Below, piece by piece: positions 42,597 to 51,146 of a stretch of 64,000 bases of DNA (within the stretch, counting starts at the first letter, position 1; each line of letters begins with the position of its first letter). This DNA is from Iamia sp035575815 (GTDB taxonomy: Bacteria > Actinomycetota > Acidimicrobiia > Acidimicrobiales > Iamiaceae). A model generated the notes under the pieces. It was not told the DNA's origin and did not search any database. It saw only the letters and a list, made by a program, of their open reading frames with translations. The DNA is taken from positions 20,152 through 84,151 of the forward strand of contig NZ_DATLXO010000011.1 of NCBI RefSeq assembly GCF_035575815.1. Direction: 5' to 3'. The position numbers and the translations under genes were made by a program.

Positions 42597-43526
42597 GTGG
42601 TCACCGCCGCGCTCCATGGGCAAATCTCGGCGCCTGTGCCGAAACCCGCCCCGCCCCCCTCCACCGGCGTGTGGGTCCTGCGCGCCCTTTGGGTCGTGAT
42701 GCCGCTCGGTGGAGGGCCGGCCCTGGCCGCCGCCCTCGACGGGCGCACCGATGCCGTGCGCACGGTCTCGACGGTGTTGGCCTGGGGCACCTGGGCGGCG
42801 GTGCTGGTGGCCCTGCTGGTGCCGCGCGCCACGAGCCTGACGGTGGTCCGCGTCGCCACGCCCGCCGCCCTGGCCGCGATGGCGTGGGCCGCAGGCCCGG
42901 GCGGCCCGGGCGACGACTCGGACCGGGGCGTGGTCGCGGTGATCTCGGCCGCGCTGGCCGTCGCGGGCGCCTTCGCCCCGGTGGTGGGCGATGCCTTCGT
43001 CAACGGATCGGCCTACGGCGCCGAGCGGCGCTTCGCCCTCCGGTGCCCTCCGACCCTCGCCGCCCTTGCGGTCGTCACCTGGATCGTGGTCGCGGCCGGT
43101 GCCGTGGCGGGACCGCTGCTCCTCGCCGTCGAGCAGTGGGTCGCCGGCGGCGTCGCCCTGGTGCTCGGCGCCGGCGCAGTGGTCGCCGGAGCCCGCTCGC
43201 TGCACGGGCTGGCCCGGCGTTGGATCGTGTTCGTGCCATCGGGGTTGGTGGTTCACGACCCCGTGGCCCGGCCCGACGCGGTCATGGCACCGCGGCGCAT
43301 GATCACCCGCCTCGGCCCGGCGCCGGTCGGCACCGACGCCCTCGACCTCACCCTCGGCGCCCTTGGCCTCGCTATCGAGGTCGAGACCTCCGAGACGTTG
43401 CCCGTCACCGTCCGCCGGTCGCGCCGCGACCTCGGCACCGAGGCCGCGACCCGGATCCTCGTCACCCCCACCCGACCGGCGGCGGTGCTCGCCGAGGCTG
43501 CAGCCCGGCGCATCCCCGTCGCCTGA
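42597..43526 (+). CDS. uncharacterised membrane protein
   Basis: A 309-residue protein. Five or six hydrophobic segments lie in the first 205 residues (GVWVLRALWVVMPLGGGPAL, WGTWAAVLVALLV, VVAVISAALAVAGAFAPVVG, LAVVTWIVVAAGAVAGPLLL, AGGVALVLGAGAVVAG). The last 100 residues are soluble: WIVFVPSGLVVHDPVARPDA, then MITRLGPA. The soluble part looks like a PH-like/YdbS-type cytoplasmic domain; family not known to me. Divergent from the MetE-like gene. Confidence 0.75.
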   Translation: MVTAALHGQISAPVPKPAPPPSTGVWVLRALWVVMPLGGGPALAAALDGRTDAVRTVSTVLAWGTWAAVLVALLVPRATSLTVVRVATPAALAAMAWAAGPGGPGDDSDRGVVAVISAALAVAGAFAPVVGDAFVNGSAYGAERRFALRCPPTLAALAVVTWIVVAAGAVAGPLLLAVEQWVAGGVALVLGAGAVVAGARSLHGLARRWIVFVPSGLVVHDPVARPDAVMAPRRMITRLGPAPVGTDALDLTLGALGLAIEVETSETLPVTVRRSRRDLGTEAATRILVTPTRPAAVLAEAAARRIPVA

Positions 43527-43540
43527 CGCGCTCCCTCCGC

Positions 43541-43587
43541 AAACCGCCACCCTGGTGCGCGGTGGGCGCCCAGGAGGGCGGCGGTTT
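43541..43587. terminator. two-part hairpin after the membrane protein gene
   Basis: AAACCGCC (43541-43548) pairs with GGCGGTTT (43580-43587), and inside it CCTGG/CCAGG and GCGC/GCGC continue the stem with one bulge. It follows the gene ending at 43526 by 14 bp. No T-run. Confidence 0.5.
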
Positions 43588-43628
43588 CGCGCCTCGACAC
43601 GACGGGGCGGGGATGGCAGCGTCACGGC

Positions 43629-44750
43629 GTGATCGATGATGCCAAGGTCTCCGTCCTGCTCGCCCGAGCCCGCCGGGAGATCGACGAGGGCTGCTCCCGG
43701 CGGCCCAGGTCGCCATCGGCTTCGAGGGGCGGGTCGTGGTCGACGAGACCTTCGGTGCCCCCGCCGGGTCGCGCTTCGTCCCCTTCTCGTGCACCAAGGC
43801 CCTCATCGGTGCGGCGATCTGGCGTCTCGTCGGTGACGGCGCCCTCGACCTGACCGAGCGCGTCGCCACCTACGTGCCCGCCTTCGCCTCCAACGGCAAG
43901 GACGTGGTCACCGTCGAGCAGGTCCTCATGCACCTCGGCGGCTTCCCCATGGCCCCGCTCGGCCCCGGGCGCTGGGACACAAGGGAGAGCCGGCTCGAGT
44001 CCTTCGCCAAGTGGCGCCTGACCCTCGCTCCCGGTGAGACGTTCATGTACCACCCCACCGCGGGGCACTGGGTGCTGGCCGAGATCATCGAGGCGCTCAG
44101 CGGCGAGCCCTACGGCGACGCCGTCGCGCACACCGTCACCGAGCCCCTCGGCCTCCCTCGCCTGCTCGCCGTCCCCGCCGACGCCCAGGACGACATCGTC
44201 GACGCGGTCGGCGTCGGCGAGCCACCCACCGCCGATGAGATGGAGGAGTCCTTCGGTGTCCGCATCGACCTCGCCGCGCTGATCCCCCCCCGACGTCGCC
44301 CTCGGCGCCCTGCTCACCCTGAACTCGCCTGAGGCCCGCACCATCGGCGTGCCCGGTGGGGGCGGGGTGGTGCGCGCCGCGGATCTGGCCCTGCTCTACC
44401 AGGCGTTCCTCCACGACCCGAAGGGACTGTGGGACGCCGAGGTGCTGGCCGACGCCACCGGCACCATCCGCAACGAGCTGCCCGACATGTGGGGTGTGCC
44501 CGCCAACCGCACCCGGGGCGGACTCGTGGTCAAGGGCACCGACGACCTCGGGCACCGCCGGGGCTTCGGGCGCACCGCCTCGGCCCGGTCGTTCGGCCAC
44601 AACGGCGCCGGCGGCCAGATCGCCTTCGCCGACCCTGACTCGGGTCTGAGCGTCGTCTACCTCACCAACGGGCTCGACCAGCACATGATCCGCCAGCTCC
44701 GGCGCGACACCGCCATCGCCAGCCTCGCCGCCGACCTCCTGGCCGACTGA
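43629..44750 (+). pseudogene. beta-lactamase-family serine hydrolase with two frameshifts
   Basis: One gene of about 373 codons lies in three frames. From the GTG at 43629 the frame VSVLLARARREIDEG breaks near 43691 (one C missing before LLPAAQVAIGFEG), continues with VPFSCTKALIGAA (S-x-x-K) and MYHPTAGHWVLAE (Tyr motif), then breaks again at the run of eight C at 44284-44291 (one too many), and ends with FGHNGAGGQIAFADP (His-x-Gly motif). It is like class C beta-lactamase/esterases (EstB). Because both breaks are single bases, one in a homopolymer, sequencing error is as likely as real decay. Confidence 0.75.
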
Positions 44751-44768
44751 GCCGACCTCGGCGGTCGC

Positions 44769-45059
44769 TCACCACACGACCGAGACCTGTCCGTCGTCCG
44801 CCGCAAACTCGCGAAGTAGCCGGTCCTTGGTGGCCAACGGGATCCGGCTGAGCATCGCCGTTGCGTAGATCAGGCGGTCCGCCGGGTCACCATGGAACTG
44901 ATCCAGCTCGCCGGCGGCGACGCCCACGGTTGGGGTGAGGTCTGCGCTCCGGGCCGGTCCGAACCCCCGAGCAGGTCGTTGATGGGTCGCCTCGACCTCG
45001 TCGATCAGCGCCAGGCACCGAGCCTTGAACGTGCTGGCTTGGACGACGGTCTCGGACAT
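44769..45059 (-). pseudogene. fused remnant: antitoxin N-terminus joined to PIN toxin C-terminus
   Basis: A 96-residue open frame. Its first part, SETVVQASTFKARCLALIDE, is the start of a Phd/YefM antitoxin. After VEATHQ the sequence changes to that of a VapC end: GELDQFHGDPADRLIYATAM, then IPLATKDRLLREFA and VSVVW. An internal deletion has removed the rest of the antitoxin and the catalytic start of the toxin, leaving an in-frame chimera. The PIN first Asp is absent, so no nuclease activity is expected. A longer start at 45077 is possible. Confidence 0.65.
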
Positions 45060-45189
45060 CGGACCCACCCTAACCATGGTCGCCGCCCATGGTCACGCAC
45101 GGTGTCGTGGCCTCCGATCCGTCTCGTCACAGGGGTGGACCGCGGCGCGCTCGATCGCCGGCTCCCCCTTCGCGGTCGCAGCCGAGTCG

Positions 45190-46236
45190 TCAGGGCATGG
45201 GGCCAGCGGTGGCCCAGGCGACGACGACATCGCCGTCGTAGCCGACCACGGCCTGGCCCGGTGAGACACGACGCTCGGCCCCGGTCCAGCGGACCTCCCA
45301 CCCGTCGCCCACCGGCGCCAGGCGACCCGGCCGGGGCGCGCCGTGGGCGCTCACCTGGATCTCCAGCGGCTCGCCGATCTGCTCGGCCGCCCAACCGATG
45401 CCGGTGACCGGCTGTGACCGCACCCGCAGATCGGCCTCGGAGCCCACCACCACCGTGGCCGTGGTGGCGTCGACGCCGAGCGCGTAGCGGGGCTCGCCCC
45501 CGCCGGGGAGGCCGAGGCCTCGCCGCTGACCGACGGTCACCGTCTCCACCGCGTCGACGGCGCCCACCATCGCCCCGGCGGCATCGACGACCCGCCCGGG
45601 GGTCAGCGCCAGGCGCCGGCCGAGGAAGCGGGCCCGGCCGTCGGCGCGGGTGATGAAGCAGACGTCCTGACTGTCGGGCTTGGCCGCGGTGCCGAGGCCC
45701 AGGGCGGCGGCCTCGGCCCGCACGTCGTCCTTGGTGCTGTCGCCGACGGGGAAGATCACCCTCCCCAGCCTGTCGTGGTCGAGCGCGGCGAGGACGTAGG
45801 ACTGATCCTTGGCCACGTCGACGCTCCGGCCCACCCGGCGTCGCCCGGCGCCGTCGGTGACCACGCGGGCGTGGTGGCCGGTGGCCACGGCATCGAAGCC
45901 GAGGCGGTCGGCTCGCTCCAGGAGCGCCCCGAACTTGATCGCCCGGTTGCAGGCCATGCACGGGTTCGGCGTGGCCCCGGCGGCGTGGGCGGCGACGTAG
46001 GGGGCGATGACGTCGGCCTCGAACTCCTCGCCGTAGGCGAAGGTGTGGTGGTCGACCCCGAGGCCGTCGGCGACGCGGCGGGCGTCGTCGACATCGGACA
46101 CCGAGCAGCACCCCGTGTCGGACTCGCCGCCCCAGAGCTTGAGGGTGGCGCCGGTGACATCGTGGCCGGCGGCGACCAGCCGGGAGGCGGCGACCGATGA
46201 GTCGACACCGCCGGACATGGCCACGAGGACCTTCAC
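45190..46236 (-). CDS. mnmA: tRNA-specific 2-thiouridylase
   Basis: A 348-residue enzyme that puts sulfur on uridine 34 of Lys, Glu and Gln tRNAs. The PP-loop VLVAMSGGVDSSVAASRL, catalytic Cys pair in NPCMACNRAIKFG and DSQDVCFI, and HHARVV are in place. GTG start at 46236. It follows the cysteine desulfurase gene that is likely to feed it sulfur. The gene junction carries a 44-bp tandem duplication. Confidence 0.95.
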   Translation of the reverse strand: MKVLVAMSGGVDSSVAASRLVAAGHDVTGATLKLWGGESDTGCCSVSDVDDARRVADGLGVDHHTFAYGEEFEADVIAPYVAAHAAGATPNPCMACNRAIKFGALLERADRLGFDAVATGHHARVVTDGAGRRRVGRSVDVAKDQSYVLAALDHDRLGRVIFPVGDSTKDDVRAEAAALGLGTAAKPDSQDVCFITRADGRARFLGRRLALTPGRVVDAAGAMVGAVDAVETVTVGQRRGLGLPGGGEPRYALGVDATTATVVVGSEADLRVRSQPVTGIGWAAEQIGEPLEIQVSAHGAPRPGRLAPVGDGWEVRWTGAERRVSPGQAVVGYDGDVVVAWATAGPMP

Positions 46237-46312
46237 GGCATCCCGCTCAGCACCGGTGCGGGCGCGCCGAGGACCTTCACGACATCCCGCTCGGCACGGG
46301 TGCCGGCTGGCC
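46225..46312. repeat. 44-bp tandem duplication at the desulfurase-mnmA junction
   Basis: Units 46225-46268 and 46269-46312 match at 38 of 44 positions and both begin GAGGACCTTCACG. The unit covers the end of the desulfurase gene and the first codons of mnmA, so an extra pseudo-start GTGAAGGTCCTCG followed by 15 codons lies between the two genes. Confidence 0.7.
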
Positions 46313-47497
46313 GAGGACCTGGGCGACGGCAGCCGGCACGAGGGCGAGGGCCCGGTCGACGTCCGCGTCGGTGGTGCACCACCCGAGGGTGAGGCGGAGC
46401 GACCCGCGTGCGGCGTCCGCCGGCACGCCCAGACCCACGAGCACGTGGGAGGCCTCGGTCGCGCCCGAGGCGCACGACGACGCCGCCGAGGCCGCCACCC
46501 CGGCCCGGTCGATCAGGAACAACACCTCGTCGGCAGCCACCCCCGGGAGGCACAGGTGGAGGTGGCCGGGCAGCACGTGGCGGCGGTCGGAGCCGGGCCC
46601 GACGACGGTCTCGCGTGCGCCGGGGACGAGGGTGGCCAGGGCCGGGAGGAGACTGTCGGCGAGTCGGTCCCGCAGCGCCGCCACCCGGATGGACGTGGCG
46701 TGGCGCTCGGCGGCCACCAGCCGGGTGGCCACGCCGAAGCCCACGATGCCGGCCACGTTGGGGGTCCCGCTGCGCCGGCCCTGCTCCTGGCCGCCGCCGA
46801 CGAGCAGCGGGGCCACCGTGGTCCCGCCCCGCACGATCAAGGCGCCGACGCCCTTGGGACCGCCGAGCTTGTGGGCGCTCAGGGCCAGCAGGTGCGCAGG
46901 GGCGGCGACCGCGGGGAGCTCGAGCCACGAGGCGGCCTGCACCGCATCGCTGTGGAGCACCGCCTCGGGGGCGTGGGCGGCCATCACCTCGGCCACGCCG
47001 TCGAGGGGCTGGATCGTGCCCACCTCGTTGTTGGCCAGCGCGACCGAGACCATGGTCGGGGCGGGTGTGCGCCCCGAGGCCAGGTGGTCGGTCAGGGCGT
47101 CGAGGTCGAGTCCGCCCCGGTCGTCGACGCCGATGGTGGTGACCTCGCTGCCGAGGCGGGCCGCGGCGCGGGCCCCGTCGAGCACGGCGTGGTGCTCGAT
47201 CGCACCCACAACGACCCCTCCGGGACGCGCCGCGACGGCACCGGTGAGAGCGGTCACGTCGGCCTCGGTGCCGCCCGAGGTGAACACGACCTCGCCGGGG
47301 CGGCAGCCCACCAGCGCGGCGACCGAGTCGCGGGCGTCGTCCAGAGCGCGCCGGGCGTGGCGGGCCGCGGCGTGGGAGCCCGACGGGTTGCCGTGGTGCT
47401 CGGCCAGGAAGGGGACCATGGCCTCGACCGCCTCGGGCCGCATCGGGGTGCTGGCGGCGTGGTCGAGGTAGGTGGCGACGACCGGTTCGAGGGGCAC
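46277..47497 (-). CDS. cysteine desulfurase (NifS/IscS type)
   Basis: A 406-residue PLP enzyme that takes sulfur from cysteine. YLDHAASTPMRPEAVEAM at the start, VFTSGGTEAD, EHHAVLDGAR, the PLP Lys in LLALSAHKLGGPKGVG, and the active-site Cys in SAASSCASGATE (of the longer-loop type) are visible. GTG at 47497 (VPLEPVVATYLDH) is the family start; the open frame to 47572 is not used. It precedes mnmA in one unit and may also serve Fe-S assembly with the NifU-like protein at 52744. Confidence 0.93.
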   Translation of the reverse strand: MPLEPVVATYLDHAASTPMRPEAVEAMVPFLAEHHGNPSGSHAAARHARRALDDARDSVAALVGCRPGEVVFTSGGTEADVTALTGAVAARPGGVVVGAIEHHAVLDGARAAARLGSEVTTIGVDDRGGLDLDALTDHLASGRTPAPTMVSVALANNEVGTIQPLDGVAEVMAAHAPEAVLHSDAVQAASWLELPAVAAPAHLLALSAHKLGGPKGVGALIVRGGTTVAPLLVGGGQEQGRRSGTPNVAGIVGFGVATRLVAAERHATSIRVAALRDRLADSLLPALATLVPGARETVVGPGSDRRHVLPGHLHLCLPGVAADEVLFLIDRAGVAASAASSCASGATEASHVLVGLGVPADAARGSLRLTLGWCTTDADVDRALALVPAAVAQVLGQPAPVPSGMS

Positions 47498-47600
47498 CGC
47501 CCCACGGTACCGGCCCCCTCGGAGGCGGGACCCGTCCGTTCCCCGTCGAGCGGTCGATCGCTCCCACGCCACGGGGGAGCCCTCGGCACCAGCGCCTCGG

Positions 47601-48137
47601 CTACCAGTCGTCGCCGGGCCGGGCTTCGCAGGAGATGGAAGCGGTGAGGTCGACCTCCGCGCTGGGGCCGAACCGGAGGACCATCACGCCGTCGTCCTCG
47701 TCCTCGGTGCGGATGGTCGTCGCGCCGTCGCGCACGTAGGTCGGGCCCTGCCACCGCTCCCAGCCCAGGCGCTCGTAGAACGCGTGCCGCTCGGTCGACA
47801 GGGCCCCCATCTCGTGGTTGCGGCGCACCACGCGAGCCGCCTCGGCCATCACGAGCGAGCCGAGCCCTGCTCCCTGCCGCCGGGGCGCGGTCGCGACCGC
47901 TTCGACGTAGCCGGTGCGCCACGGCCGGTCGCCCACCCCGAGGACCCGGGGCACCACGGCCGCGTGGGCGAGGAGGTCGCCGTCGTCGCCGGCGACGACG
48001 ACGTGCCAGCCGCCGAGGGCGTGGCCCCAGTCTTCCTCGGCGAGATCACCAGCGAAGGCTCTGTCCACGAGCAGGCGGGCCTCCGCCAGGAACCGGGCCG
48101 AAGCCTGGGCCGTGGTGAGCACCCGTGTGGTCGGCAC
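47601..48137 (-). CDS. AAC(2')-like aminoglycoside N-acetyltransferase
   Basis: A 178-residue GNAT that matches chromosomal AAC(2')-I of mycobacteria in several places: DRAFAGDLAEEDWGHALGGW, HAAVVPRVLGVGDRPWRTGY, VEAVATAPRRQGAGLGS, ALSTERHAFYERLGWERWQG and the C-terminal ISCEARPGDDW. AAC(2') enzymes acetylate the 2'-amine of gentamicin-like drugs; in this organism it may be a general housekeeping acetyltransferase. Length fits the family. Confidence 0.8.
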   Translation of the reverse strand: MPTTRVLTTAQASARFLAEARLLVDRAFAGDLAEEDWGHALGGWHVVVAGDDGDLLAHAAVVPRVLGVGDRPWRTGYVEAVATAPRRQGAGLGSLVMAEAARVVRRNHEMGALSTERHAFYERLGWERWQGPTYVRDGATTIRTEDEDDGVMVLRFGPSAEVDLTASISCEARPGDDW

Positions 48138-48382
48138 CTTGACAGGATGCCGCCGGCGCGCCGACCTGGCGACCGGTTCACCGGACCGGCGGCATCCGGC
48201 GAATCAGGCTCTACCGCCGATTCCGGGGCCGCGGGCGCAGCGTCGGATCCGGCGACCTCGGGCGGACGGCGACTCAGGCGAAGCCATTCCCGCGCGCCAC
48301 CTCCGGAGGGGCAAGTTGGTCGCCGGACCCGGGCGTCAGGCCAGAGGCGCGTTCTGCGCCACGTCCGGGTGCCGGGACCGAC

Positions 48383-49162
48383 TCAGGCGAGCCGGTAGCA
48401 GGACACGTGCTGGGGCGAGTCGTCGTCGAAGGGGGCACCGGCCCAGTCGGCGGCGCGACGGTCGAGCGCAAGGCCGGCGGCGGACGCCATCTCGTCGAGG
48501 GCATCGGGGCGGAGATAGCGCACGTGGCAGGGCCGGAAGGCAACGCCCGCCGGCGTGATGTCGACGAAGGAGCTCCACGCCTCCCCCGCGACCGGGTCAT
48601 GGCGGTCGACGAAGAGCAGGACCCGGTCCGCGGTGATGCTGCGGACCTCGACCGACGACGTCGGGCTGCGCTCCTCGGTGGGCACGAACGCCTCGACGAC
48701 GAGGCGGCCGGCGGGAGTCAGGACCCGGGCCACCTCGGTCAGACAGGTCCGCTGGGCCGACTCGGCCGTCAGGTTGAAGAAGGTGTTGCGGGCGACGACC
48801 ACCACGTCGAACGGGCCGTCGGGGAGCGGACCGGCCATGTCGCCGGTCACGGCTCGCACGCGCTCGGCACCCGCCTTGGCCGCCATCCGCGCCAGCATCT
48901 CGGGCGAGGCGTCGAGGCCGGTGACGGCCAAGCCCGCCGCCGCCAGGGGGAGAGCCAGGCGGCCCGTTCCCACGCCCAGCTCCAGCAGGCGGGGCCCGGT
49001 GTCGGGCGCGCCCGTCCTGGGCCCGGCGCCGTTCTCGGCGACCTCGTCGGCCAGCGCAGCCAGGTGGTCCACGGCGGTGGCGGTGCCCTCGGGGTCGTCG
49101 TACCAGTCGTCGTAGACCTCAGCGAAGCGGTCGCCGTAGGTCCCAGCGTCATATCCCTCCAT
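48383..49162 (-). CDS. SAM-dependent methyltransferase
   Basis: A 259-residue class I methyltransferase. SAM motif LLELGVGTGRLALPLAAAG, acidic end of strand 2 in VTGLDASPEMLARM, VTGDMAG and FDVVVVARNTFFNLTA follow. Substrate unknown; the methyltransf_25-like type is widely spread. ATG at 49162 is used; the region 48138-48382 between this gene and the AAC gene has no coding sign, only repeated GACTCAGGCG motifs. Confidence 0.85.
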   Translation of the reverse strand: MEGYDAGTYGDRFAEVYDDWYDDPEGTATAVDHLAALADEVAENGAGPRTGAPDTGPRLLELGVGTGRLALPLAAAGLAVTGLDASPEMLARMAAKAGAERVRAVTGDMAGPLPDGPFDVVVVARNTFFNLTAESAQRTCLTEVARVLTPAGRLVVEAFVPTEERSPTSSVEVRSITADRVLLFVDRHDPVAGEAWSSFVDITPAGVAFRPCHVRYLRPDALDEMASAAGLALDRRAADWAGAPFDDDSPQHVSCYRLA

Positions 49163-49212
49163 TCCCCAACCCTCCCACCCCACCGGTGCGCCCCCGGCAC
49201 CCGTCGCCGCGG

Positions 49213-49331
49213 TTCTGGGGGCCAGGTTCACGCAGGGGTGAGGATCGTGCCCCCAGAATCGGGCCGCATCAGACCCGTCGCGCTTCTGGGGGCCAGGTTC
49301 ACGCAGAGGTGAGAATCGTGCCCCTAGAAGC
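49213..49331. repeat. tandem palindromic repeat, 71-bp period
   Basis: Two units share TTCTGGGGGCCAGGTTCACG and each closes with an inverted arm (CCCCCAGAA at 49250-49258; CCCCTAGAAG at 49321-49330). The starts are 71 bp apart. Unit 1 has a perfect 9-bp stem and unit 2 has a longer stem with one mismatch. They sit between two divergent genes (methyltransferase and SRPBCC), so they are not simple terminators. Confidence 0.65.
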
Positions 49332-49366
49332 GGTCGGATCGGGCGTGCGCTCGGCAGACTGCAGCC

Positions 49367-49807
49367 ATGGGGAAGGTCAAGGTCGCCATCACCATCGACG
49401 CGTCACCGGCCACGGTGTGGGAGGAGGTCGGCCGCATCGAGCGCCACGTCGACTGGATGGTCGACGCCGTCGCCATCCGCTTCACGTCGAAGACGACGCG
49501 CGGCGTGGGCACGACGTTCGACTGCGACACCAAGGTCGGTCCCGTCCGCCTGACCGACAAGATGGAGGTCACCGAGTGGCGCGAGGGGCGCACCATGGGC
49601 GTGCGCCACGTCGGGGTCGTCACCGGTACCGGCCGCTTCACCCTCAAGCGGGCCCGCCGGGGCCGCACCCGCTTCGCCTGGGAGGAACGCCTCACCTATC
49701 CGCTCTGGATGGGCGGCCGGATCGGCGGCCTCGTCGGCGATCGCATCATGGGCCTGGTCTGGAAGCGCAACCTGAAGAGCCTGGCCCGCACCGTCGAAGG
49801 TCGCTAG
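49367..49807 (+). CDS. SRPBCC/polyketide cyclase-like protein
   Basis: A 146-residue START-like ligand-binding protein: KVAITIDASPATVWEEVGRI, then HVDWMVDAVAIRF, VTEWREGRTMGVRHVG and RTRFAWEERLTYPL. Such proteins bind hydrophobic ligands or act as cyclases/dehydrases; no catalytic residue can be named. Single gene. Confidence 0.8.
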   Translation: MGKVKVAITIDASPATVWEEVGRIERHVDWMVDAVAIRFTSKTTRGVGTTFDCDTKVGPVRLTDKMEVTEWREGRTMGVRHVGVVTGTGRFTLKRARRGRTRFAWEERLTYPLWMGGRIGGLVGDRIMGLVWKRNLKSLARTVEGR

Positions 49808-49915
49808 CCGCCTCCGTCACGGGCTGGCCATCTCCCTGGCGGGCTGGCCGCCCACCGCGCGCTGCCCCCGCGACCGACGAGGCAGCGTGGATCGCCGCGG
49901 AGCGGGCGGATACGA

Positions 49916-49966
49916 GGTTCTTGCGCTCGATCGCCGTGGAGCGCAGGACTCTCGACGCAAGAAACC
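49916..49966. repeat. imperfect palindrome in the gap 49808-50090
   Basis: GGTTCTTGCG (49916-49925) faces CGCAAGAAACC (49956-49966), with an alternative inner stem GCGCTC/GAGCGC (49923-49928, 49939-49944). It lies between the SRPBCC (+) and rhomboid (-) genes. Nothing else in this 283-bp gap looks functional. Confidence 0.35.
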
Positions 49967-50090
49967 GCATCGGCGTCACACTCGGCTGATCTGACGTCCG
50001 ATCGCCGCAGCGCGCCGAACCTGGCGCGAGAAGCGACTGACGCGGGTCGAGGTCACCATCACGACGGGCGCGAAGTCAGGTCCGCCGACG

Positions 50091-50984
50091 TCAGGCGGCG
50101 AAACCGTAACGGGCCACCATGTAGGCGAACGCGACCACGGCGGCGGCGAGCCCGAGGGCGACGGTGAGCCCGGCGGCCACCACGTCACCCTTCGGTCCGA
50201 GCCGCGCGGCGACCTGGGTGAGGATGACGCCGGCCAGCGCCCCGAGGACCAAGCCGCCGAGGTGGCCGCCGATCGAGATGCCCGGGATGCCGAAGGTGAG
50301 CACCAGGTTGAGGCCCAGGGTGGTGACCAGGCCCGAGCGCATGAGGTCGATGTTGCGCTCGCGCGCCACCAGCAACGCCCCCCCCATCAGCCCGTAGATG
50401 GCGCCCGATGCGCCGACGGTGCGGGCATCGGGCGACAGCAGCACCACACCGAGGGCCCCACCCATCAGGGCCGCGACGTAGAGGGCGAGGAACCTCACCC
50501 GTCCGAGCGCGGGTTCGAGGAACTGGCCGAGGACCCAAAGGACCCACATGTTCAGCCCGATGTGGAGGAACCCGAACGGGATGGCGTCGGAGTGAAGGAA
50601 GCCGCTCGTCACCAGGCGCCACGGCTCGTCGGGCACCAGACCCCCCAGCAGCACGCCGTCGGCCGTGAGGCCCCCGTCGCCGAGGGCCGCGTTGAGCAAC
50701 TGCCCTCCGTCGGAGAAGGGTCGGACGTTCAGGGTGACGAGGGTGAGCACGTACACGGCGACGTTGACACCGATCAGCACCTGGGTGACGAGTGGTTTGG
50801 CCCGGGCAGCGACGCCCCGGAAATCCTTCTGCGCTCCCAGCTTGGCGCACTCGGGGCAGTGGAAGCCCACCGACGCCTGGTGCATGCACGACGGACAGAT
50901 CGGCCGGTCGCAGCGCTGGCAGACGATCCCGGCCACCCGATCGGGGTGGCGGTAGCAGGAACGGACGTGGGCCGGAGCGGTCAC
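50091..50984 (-). CDS. rhomboid intramembrane serine protease with N-terminal B-box-like zinc motif
   Basis: A 297-residue rhomboid. Six helices follow a 45-residue zinc-binding head, CYRHPDRVAGIVCQRCDRPI with CPSCM and FHCPEC. Membrane motifs are FLHIGLNMWVLWVLGQFLEP, the catalytic Ser in VGASGAIYGLMGGAL and His in IGGHLGGLVLG. Rhomboids cut membrane proteins within the bilayer. GTG at 50984; an ATG-start frame to 51062 adds low-complexity residues. Confidence 0.88.
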   Translation of the reverse strand: MTAPAHVRSCYRHPDRVAGIVCQRCDRPICPSCMHQASVGFHCPECAKLGAQKDFRGVAARAKPLVTQVLIGVNVAVYVLTLVTLNVRPFSDGGQLLNAALGDGGLTADGVLLGGLVPDEPWRLVTSGFLHSDAIPFGFLHIGLNMWVLWVLGQFLEPALGRVRFLALYVAALMGGALGVVLLSPDARTVGASGAIYGLMGGALLVARERNIDLMRSGLVTTLGLNLVLTFGIPGISIGGHLGGLVLGALAGVILTQVAARLGPKGDVVAAGLTVALGLAAAVVAFAYMVARYGFAA

Positions 50985-51146
50985 AGTGCCGGAGATCCTA
51001 CCGGCGCCCCCTCGGATCCGAGCCCGCGCCGAGCTGGTCGATCGGGTAGTTCTGTACTTCATTGAGTGGTTTGGTGCTCAACACAGGAAGCTCAACGTGG
51101 ATCTCTCCAACCCCATCCGATCGGTCCTAGCGTCCGGTCGACACCC

